Assembly (NCBI GenBank): GCA_947462335.1
Contig: OX381717.1
Location: 43,009,523 to 43,073,522 of the forward strand
Reading direction: 5' to 3'
Length of the DNA stretch: 64,000 nucleotides
Source: Harmothoe impar
Lineage: Eukaryota; Annelida; Polychaeta; Phyllodocida; Polynoidae
The notes beneath the pieces are model-generated. The model ran no database searches. It saw only the letters and a program-made list of their open reading frames with translations, and had not been told where the DNA came from. The number at the start of each line of letters is the position of its first letter. The stretch's first letter is position 1. The position numbers and the translations under genes are program-made. Of the stretch, positions 57,001 to 64,000 are shown piece by piece.

Positions 57001-60000
57001 TCTGCTCTCATTGTCAGATTCCATACCAGGAGGGATTGGCTTGTCCTTGGTACCCGTAGTAATCTTGGCCTCTACATCTAACATCATTATGACAATATTC
57101 CTGTTTCTTCACTCGGAAATGGCAATTTACGTTGTCATAGTCCTGTTCTCTCTACTAAAACCAGTTGTTTTTTCTGCTATTAATACATACATTGCTCTAA
57201 TGTAAGTACATTGTAAATGAAATATATTCCATTAGGATTATTTATCTTTTAAATGTTTTCATGAATTAGTGTAGAATCTGATATCAAATAACTAATTGGT
57301 AACATTGATTCTGTGATGTATTGAACGACCTGATCTGTAGCTCATCAATGGCAATGTATGATAGTCATTTTCATGGACTTTCAACAGTATAAACCTTTTA
57401 GGAACTGTGGAATGCCATGCCAGTTGTGATGATATACACCTGGACAAAAGTAATGTATCTTCATAGTAACAAGTTGAAGTCTATATTGCCAACATAACCA
57501 AAGCTTGGTTTCACTGAAAGCGGCACATAGCCAGAATATTTGGACTCTACATGCAATATTTACATTTACTTACATAGGTACTCTTCTGAATACTTTGGGG
57601 TGATATACGGCATCACATACCTGATGGGTGGATTATCAGCTGTGGCCATGTATCCCTACTTTGCCTGGGTTAGCTACAGTAAAACATTTTTCCCTGTAAG
57701 TATACGTACATAGCATCAGTCCATCCCTCCATGTTGTAGCAATTGTGTTATAACAGACCTGACAGTGAAAACAAAGGAAAACTGCCAGGTCTATAATACG
57801 TAGTAGGCAATCAACACTGGTGTGGCCTAAGTCAGTTAAACCACAGCCAGAGCATTGTACTCATCATAGCCTTTATCTGGGCTGAGTACACTCATCTGGC
57901 ACTCGTGATCAGTTTAGACTGTCGCCAATATAATGCTTACGACACTCTGGCTGTGGTTTAACTAATACTTAGAATCCTGACAATGCATCATGTAGGGAAT
58001 GTACATTGCAAAAAAAGGTGCTCAGGTTCAAAACATGTTTAGGTCTAAACATGTTTTAAGTCTAAACATTTTACTAGGTTTGTGTCTTTGAATCCTTATG
58101 TTTAGGAGTTTAACATTAGTATTCTAAACATCTAAACAGTTGTGACAAAACATGAGAGAACGTGACATTAGGGAAAAACACCTTTATTTAAGTTCATCTC
58201 TTCAGATACAATTTAATGCTTCAAGCATCAAAATATTTGAAATAGTTGCTGAGAAATGACATCTCAAACATGGGATGGTAGGGACATGTAGGAATTCAGA
58301 ATAGACTGCAATGTGATCATATAATTATATCAATCTTTTTTCAAATAATCCAAATCATAATTATTAGACATTTAACCAATAAATACAATCATATTATTGT
58401 ACATAGCTTTGGATCTGGTAGGAATATTGGCATTCTGTCAGTTCTGAAATCCTCATGGATGGGGCAATTGGATTCCAAAAGAATGAATTGATGGTTGCCA
58501 TGGCAACCAAGTGTCAACAAATGGGCTAAAAATGGCTAAACACGTTCTTTTTACATTCCAAATAAGACCAATTTAGAATGAAAATAGAATTTTAATAATA
58601 GCTTCAGAGGATTCCTTAGGAAAAGTTAGTCTAAAGTCATTTTTTCTTAAGTATTCACATTTTTAGCTATATCTCCTGAAATATCATATTTAGTGCATTT
58701 ATGGCTATTCTCCCTAATGTTACGATTTCCCTGGTTTCGTCACAGTTATGTTGAATAATTATTTTTAGATGTTAAGTTTATTCATACCGTTCTGCAATGA
58801 TAATAATGACATGATACAGAGATACATTAGCCCTAGACCACCAACCTGATGGTGGTAGAAAGCACTTTATTCAACATAACAATAAAGTGATTATATAACA
58901 AGTACAAAAAAGAAAAAAGTTTTCACAGCTTTGTATCGGTTAATAGGGGTACTTTAGACCTATACTGTACAAATTAGGTCTAACAAGATATCATGATGCT
59001 TCATATTTCTTAAAGTACACATGATCAGGACACTGTAGAGTGAATTTAACCAATAATGGGACCATTTTAAGGAATCTAGGGTAAAGTTGAGAGTATGTAG
59101 TTGAAATTTTCATATTTCTGATAAATGTTCAAAATTCATTGGGCTATTACTCAGAGGATATCCATTCTGGATATGCTTCAAGATATATGTTGTCCCAGCT
59201 TGTAAATAGAATTATTAGTTGCTGTGATGTCTTTAAAACCTAATGTACATAATCATGGATTTTTTGTACGGAGTCACCTGAAAAATGGAAATAAACTTCA
59301 CGAGGCGACAAAAACTGAACCGTTAGGGTTGAAATGTATCAAAAAGTGTTCCAAGGAGCCACTATATTTACCTTTCAATAAACTTGTTTAAACATATTAA
59401 GAACTTTCTGATTTGTCCTTCCTCTATCTTAAAACAACATAAGTCCGGAGTTTGAGCCATATACATGGGTAGTTGGCATGATCATGAGTCCTTGTGAATA
59501 TAGACTAATACATTCTACTTCATGGCATATATTAGACACATTTAAACAGTATGAAGAATTGGTGTTTAGGATGTAAACATGTAGTGTTTACATCATTGTG
59601 TAATTATCAAACACGTATCAGATCTCTGGTTAACTGTAGTTTCTATAACCACTCAAACATTATTGTTGTTCTTAAGGTGCTTAAATCTGAGTAAATTAAC
59701 TTAAATTTCAGGGGATACAAAAGGATAAAAAACACATTTTATGATTCAAGGGTTGAATGCTACGTCACAATGATCACAGTGCAATAAAGATACATCTGCT
59801 ACATAGACACCTCTTTTAAGAACTCTGTTATATTAACTCAACGTTGTGTCTGTGTTAAAATAGATGCCTATGTGAAATAGTGATGCATACACTGGCTCAT
59901 GGGGGGGCGGGGGACTGCTAGAAGTCTCTTTAAGTCAGTATATGGAAATAAAATGAATCAAGAATTTATTTAAATATGAATATCTAAACATAATGAAATC

Positions 60001-60485
60001 TACATCTCTAGAAACACCACTTTTATCCTTAAACACTTGACAAAAAAACACAATAATTATGCAAACAATGTGGTGGCCGGAACACCAGGTAGATAGTTAG
60101 ATAACGTGTATTTTGTCTGACCGCGTCAGTTGCAAATGTGCAGTGCATGGTTGTGCCCTAGAGACAAGTATTCATTGATAAATCCCTGACATTCACGGTA
60201 TCATTTTAAAGCAATTTCCCACAGTTAAAGTTGCCATAAAACAACATAAACAAGTGATAACTTCACTCAAAGCAAGTGGAAGATTACTGTAGTTCTTTAA
60301 ATCAAGCAATTTATTTTTATTCTTTTCAGGTGGACTGTTTGATCTTGGTGCTATTGGTCTTGTCATTGTCACTTCCCATAAAACTCTACTATGACTGGAA
60401 ACCCCATCAACATTTGAATCATGAAATCAAACCACTGGTTGAAACTTCATCCCATGATAATACATATAGCAACAATGGCTCATAG
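51970..60485 (+). CDS. SLC43-family transporter (SLC43A3-like)
   Basis: A plasma-membrane carrier of the major facilitator superfamily. SLC43A1/A2 move large neutral amino acids and SLC43A3 moves purine nucleobases. Eleven exons: 51970-52074, 52436-52710, 53150-53196, 53768-53844, 54129-54218, 54589-54727, 55134-55364, 56200-56298, 57018-57201, 57578-57695 and 60330-60485; 506 residues, near the family's usual 490-570. Phases agree throughout. The first helix has EGTVLAGAIFGWPAMVYVL, close to the SLC43A3 pattern. The loop after helix 2 has IPTGLFFDRFGLRTTR, the typical MFS GxxxDRxGxR/K signature. Exon 7 holds the long cytoplasmic loop and SYDAWMSSIV. Exon 10 has SSEYFGVIYGITYLMGG, a conserved block. 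The donor of exon 8 was chosen by phase. Substrate cannot be told from sequence. Several MITEs sit in its introns. Confidence 0.88.
53969..54060. repeat. (CT)n microsatellite
   Basis: An almost pure CT run of about 90 bp in an intron of the SLC43 gene. Confidence 0.97.
54358..54463. mobile_element. MITE with TGTTGACTGGGTTAT ends
   Basis: TGTTGACTGGGTTATTTCAC at the left matches the complement of GTGAGATAACCCAGTCAACA at the right with one difference. A half copy lies near 53528. Intronic in the SLC43 gene. Confidence 0.8.
55376..55886. mobile_element. TIR element family X, copy 3 (511 bp, ATAT duplication)
   Basis: The ends GTGAGCAGGCAGGCAGAATG and (complement) GGGAGCCGGCAAGCAGAAAG are flanked by ATAT on both sides. 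It begins only 12 bp after the donor of SLC43 exon 7. Confidence 0.82.
56349..56450. repeat. Fragment of the GACTCCCTT hairpin family
   Basis: It has the same motif order as 800-985 (AAGGGAGTCACATAA, GGAGTCATTTTGGAGG, GGACTCCCTTTTGACT). It is followed by a T-run and GTGTAGGC, the place where the PR/SET exon acceptor lies in the other copy. Confidence 0.65.
57836..57961. mobile_element. MITE with TTAA ends (ACCACAGCCAGAG)
   Basis: TTAAACCACAGCCAGAG at the left and CTCTGGCTGTGGTTTAA at the right are exact complements. TTAA at both borders is the target type of piggyBac-like elements. Intronic in the SLC43 gene. Confidence 0.8.
58162..58723. mobile_element. Diverged relative of TIR family X
   Basis: The ends GTGACATTAGGGAAAAACAC and (complement) GTAACATTAGGGAGAATAGC match in part. 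Inside are the family's GGTTGCCATGG and ACGTTCTTTTTACATTCC blocks. No target duplication is visible. It fills part of the last SLC43 intron; the remainder of that intron (58724-60329) shows nothing recognised. Confidence 0.6.
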
Positions 60486-60491
60486 AGACTG

Positions 60492-61030
60492 CATGGAGGA
60501 AAATGTGAGCGTCAGCTGGACTCTCCCAAGGGTCAGGCAGTGCCCGATGAACAGTCAGGCTGAGCCCTCTTTGATAGTATTATAAAGTCGAAAATCCAGC
60601 ATTGATTGACTCACATCTAGCCTGGCTCGACTCTTGATGACCAGAGTCTGACATTGCTGTACTCTCACTCTAGGTAAAGTCCAGCATCGCCGGACTACCC
60701 TTGAGTGAAAAAGTCAGGTAGTGCTGAACAACCACAAACAAGGGTCCAGAACTGGCAGACTTTAACTGTAAAGAGAGTCCAGCACTGCCTGACTTTCATG
60801 ATAATGAGAGTCCAGCATTGCCTGACTTTCTCTCCTAGCACGATCCAGCACTGCCTGACTCTCGTTGTGATGAAAGTAAGGCAGTGCTGGACTCATGTTG
60901 TCATGAAAGTCGGGCAGTGCTGGACTCTCTCTATAGTCAAAGTCAGCTTGACTTTCACATGAGGGTGCTTTTGGCGACATGGGCCTGACCATGGCAGGTG
61001 AGTCCAGCTAACTCCACATTTTCCTCTGTG
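60492..61030. mobile_element. TIR element with GTCCAGCACTGCCTGAC hairpin array, at the SLC43 3' end
   Basis: The left end (GGAGGAAAATGTGAGCG, AGCTGGACTC) matches the complement of the right end (GAGGAAAATGTGGAGTT, AGCTGGACTC). The interior holds eight or more copies of GTCCAGCACTGCCTGACT in both directions. It starts 7 bp after the SLC43 stop codon, so it must form most of that gene's 3' untranslated region. Confidence 0.75.
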
Positions 61031-61664
61031 TGGCCCCAAGTTGCATAGATTCACAACTTACTGACACTCGTGTACAGTGTAAATGTGACCTTTTTTTTCT
61101 CCTTTGTTATACTGGTCATTATACATTGTTCAGTATTACCCAAATGATACCTGTAGAAAATCCATGATTCACAGAATGGTGACAATTGTCTTTGTCTGAA
61201 TGAATTATCTAAGGGAAATTCTTAATCAAATATAAGCAATTCAAAAGGCGAAACTACGCTGAACTCAAACACCTATTTTCTCTCTTTATTGCTTTGATAA
61301 AGAAATATGGTAGAAATCGTAATTTTTTAATGGGATACTCATTTAAAAAGTAAAGTCTATCTCATTTATTTTGAGTTTTACATTTTATTCGTTTCAGGAG
61401 AGTTGACCATTGTTTAAGATAAATCATATTGCATAGGTCCGAGATAAGTATCAGAAACCTTGATTCACCAATATATCTGTGACAAGATACATTCAAAACA
61501 GTATTGGCTCAGTGGCACCACCTTATGTTGACCATGTATACACTGCCGTCGTTTAGACTGCCCCTACTAGGTTGGCACAGCTGCATAATATATGCTCCGT
61601 GGTACAGAGGGCGCCATGGGCTCTTGGCTCCCCCTCCCCGTGTTCTGCTGGAACCTTTACAGAG

Positions 61665-61761
61665 TTAAAGGGGCATTCTCACCACTCACACTTACCACAT
61701 AGCAGACTAGAACATGTCTAGAATTGCGAGTGGGAAACGCTCGGTGAGAATGCCACTTTAA
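61665..61761. mobile_element. MITE with TTAAAGGGGCATTCTCACC ends
   Basis: TTAAAGGGGCATTCTCACC and GGTGAGAATGCCACTTTAA pair with one mismatch. TTAA at both borders suggests a piggyBac-like target. The surrounding 61031-63104 shows no gene. Confidence 0.8.
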
Positions 61762-62739
61762 CTATTTGCTAGACTTACATACATCTGCTCGAACCCAATT
61801 TGATAGATGTATATTAACTTCGATACTGGTCTATTACTTTATTGCCAGCACCCAATTTCTCTCTTAAAGTTGTCATATTTTCAATTAATAATTGTTAACA
61901 CAATGCACGTGATAGAGCAAGAAGCCGCTCACAGTGAGTATAACATGTATAATGCAAAATCTCCAACCCATATGGTTGTACAACTACCACCCTGAATAGT
62001 AAACAGCAACTATGCCTGTTCTGCTGTGACTATGTGGTATATTACACATTTCAAGCGGAATTATGCATCTAAAGCACACTTAGGGTAGATGTCCTTTTGA
62101 TTGTATCATTTTCTTTGTAGAATCACGTTGTGGAATAAAGAAACGTATACAGTCCAAAAACAATGTTGAATTATAATACAGCTGATTTAAACTTCGGCAA
62201 GTGACGAATTCAGTTTATTTTTGTTCCTTTCTTTGTTTGGGAAATGCTACTTGTTAGTATATAACTGAAACTCTATTGCTATTGGCATATATAATGAAGG
62301 ATTATATTATTTTATCCTATCAAAGAGAAAATGAGAACATTTTTATTTATGATATAGCCATTTGCGCAATAGAACATCATAATTATAGTAACGAATGGCA
62401 AAACACTTTTTTTTCATATCATCAGTCATTGATTATTCCCTTCGATTGCTGTATCAAGCAAACAATCTGTGATATAAATGTATACAGACATTTTTTGAAA
62501 CTTTTTGAGAAACTTATGAATCTTTCGAAAAAATATATTTTGCCTTGACTATAGGAATTCATGGGTGTTTCAGCAGCTAATAAATACCATACATGTATAC
62601 AGGTAAATCTCCTAATGACAAATAAAATGGTTGATTAAGGGAAGGTAATGTATATTTAGAATAGGAATTTAGCTAAAGAAGATTAGCATGAGTTTTGATT
62701 TTTGCCACCAGTTGGCCTATTGTGTCAGAACCGGCATTC

Positions 62740-62960
62740 ACCTTTAACATTCACTGGTAGAGGCAAGTTGTGATCTCTAGCTGGATTCTCCTGGTCCAGC
62801 ACTGCCTGACTCAGGTAAATGAGTCCGCTGGACTTTCACTTCCATTAAACTACAGTCAGGCTGAGCCTCTTTTAATGGTCACATGAAGCTACTCTCTTTT
62901 GAGAGTCAGCCTGATCCTTGAATGACAGCGAGGCAGGCAGACTAAGTTATACCTCTATGT
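62740..62960. repeat. Fragment of the GTCCAGCACTGCCTGAC family
   Basis: It shares GGTCCAGCACTGCCTGACT and ACAGTCAGGCTGAGCC with the element at 60492-61030. Boundaries are unclear. Confidence 0.55.
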
Positions 62961-63104
62961 TGCTTCATACCTGAATGACATAGCTTACCCTACACATTTC
63001 AGGAAGAAAGTATAATTTTTAGAATGTGATTTTCAAGTGTTTCAGTTAGGGGCTAATCAATATGAATTATAGATAAATTATAGGTCTATTCCCTCAAGTC
63101 ATAA

Positions 63105-63766
63105 GGTAACCTGCCCAATTCCCGGACAGGTCCAATTCCCGGACGATTTTAAAACCCAAAGAAATTTTGTCCTTCTTTCCAGCAACTATTTTATTATATT
63201 TTGCTGTCTGTTACGGTAATTAAATTGTCACATTGCTCCCAGTAAGTTATTAAGGGATATTGGCATATGTGCTGCCCTCTGTGAGCAATGCCTGGAACTA
63301 AGGTCAGCAAACCCCATTGAATTTTGTCCGGGAATTGAGCCACACTAAAACTCACTGTCCGAGAATTGGGCAAGGTAGCATGGCTGTTTCAAATAAGGTC
63401 TAACCAATAATAAGGTACAGATGAAACCGCAGTAAACATCTTGCAAACTGTTTTTACACACCTAGTAATTAAAACTACAATAATTGTGGTAATGTTGCCT
63501 CCACATGTACAAGTTATCTTTAAAAGGGGAGACTGTCCAGGAATTGGACAAGCCTACACAAGGTGTCCGGGAATTGGGCAACTTGAAATTCCATACAGGA
63601 CCCCCTATAACATATACAAATAAAAGGTTTTAGCTAATGCCCCCTTTTAACATTGTTCTAAGGGCCCCTGTCTATGCATTCTGTAGAGTTTTAACATCAG
63701 AAACCGAGGCAGGGAACCTCAGGAGTGAGGGGAAAAGCAAACTGTCCGGGAATTGGGCAGGTTACC
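63105..63766. mobile_element. 662-bp TIR element with reiterated terminal motif
   Basis: It has perfect 25-bp inverted ends (starting GGTAACCTGCCC at the left). The inner core of the end, TGTCCGGGAATTGGGCA, recurs in variants near 63121, 63330, 63356, 63533 and 63566 in both directions. No coding frame of note. Confidence 0.85.
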
Positions 63767-64000
63767 CTATTATAAACCATAATGTTTAACTCTCTCCCTC
63801 TCACTTTCACAATAGAGTGCTTTAGGCAACACAATTATGCCTGACTGTGGCTTGTGAGTTCAGCTGACGCCAGCTAGCTCTTTGTGTTGATTAGGCCCCT
63901 TTGAAATGCATCATACTGCACAGAATAGCCATAGTGGTACATTCATAACAATTCCATTAACACATTTCCACTTCAATATAAACTAACTCATTGTTCAGCG

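Noticed and set aside
61807..62548. Frames of 60-90 codons near the right end
   Set aside because: They are AT-rich, have no recognisable domain and no exon partners.

Overview
The window is animal (metazoan) nuclear DNA, not bacterial. It has spliced genes with GT-AG introns, immunoglobulin-fold receptors, a PR/SET domain gene, an SLC43-type membrane carrier and very many transposable elements. It is AT-rich, and the host genes have introns from about 0.3 to 4 kb. A PRDM7/9/11-like PR/SET gene, two-domain V-C immunoglobulin receptors and Ngaro-type retrotransposons together suit a marine invertebrate. I favour an invertebrate deuterostome (lancelet, echinoderm or hemichordate), but a lophotrochozoan or cnidarian cannot be excluded by eye.

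Host genes. (1) 986-3071 (+): the 3' part of a PR/SET (PRDM7/9/11-like) gene, four exons visible. (2) 14969 to 11185 (-): a six-exon type I membrane receptor with signal peptide, V-type Ig domain, second Ig domain, transmembrane helix and a tyrosine-bearing tail. Its last exon runs into an 8-bp minisatellite. (3) 16104-28712 (+): a 13-exon secreted-type protein of six Ig-like domains with an internal two-domain duplication, head-to-head with gene 2. (4) 51970-60485 (+): a complete 11-exon SLC43-family transporter of 506 residues. Two decayed exons of a second SLC43 copy lie at 32483-34212. In all three of the complete genes I pieced exons together from splice signals, reading phase and similarity; the summed coding lengths are multiples of three.

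Mobile DNA. 3951-9306 is a structurally complete Ngaro-type tyrosine-recombinase retrotransposon (A1-ORFs-B1-A2-B2) with matching repeat pairs, so it is young. 38088-48700 is an older Ngaro element broken by a 4.3-kb LINE in its gag gene, by a 612-bp TIR element in its recombinase gene and by an 0.84-kb TIR element between A2 and B2. A second RT gene with an Ala/Pro-rich front and no endonuclease sits in an intron of gene 3, between 104-bp inverted repeats. Many small TIR and foldback elements fill the rest. Several unrelated ones repeat their own terminal motif many times inside, and the most striking are two copies of an array of 20-bp palindromes (26569-27342 and 32862-34104).

How the pieces relate. 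The two Ig genes form a divergent pair with about 1.1 kb between their start codons. The SLC43 relic lies directly downstream of gene 3, in the same orientation as the intact SLC43 gene, suggesting local duplication followed by decay and repeat invasion. There is no CRISPR array, operon or rRNA gene. Only tRNA-derived fragments were seen.
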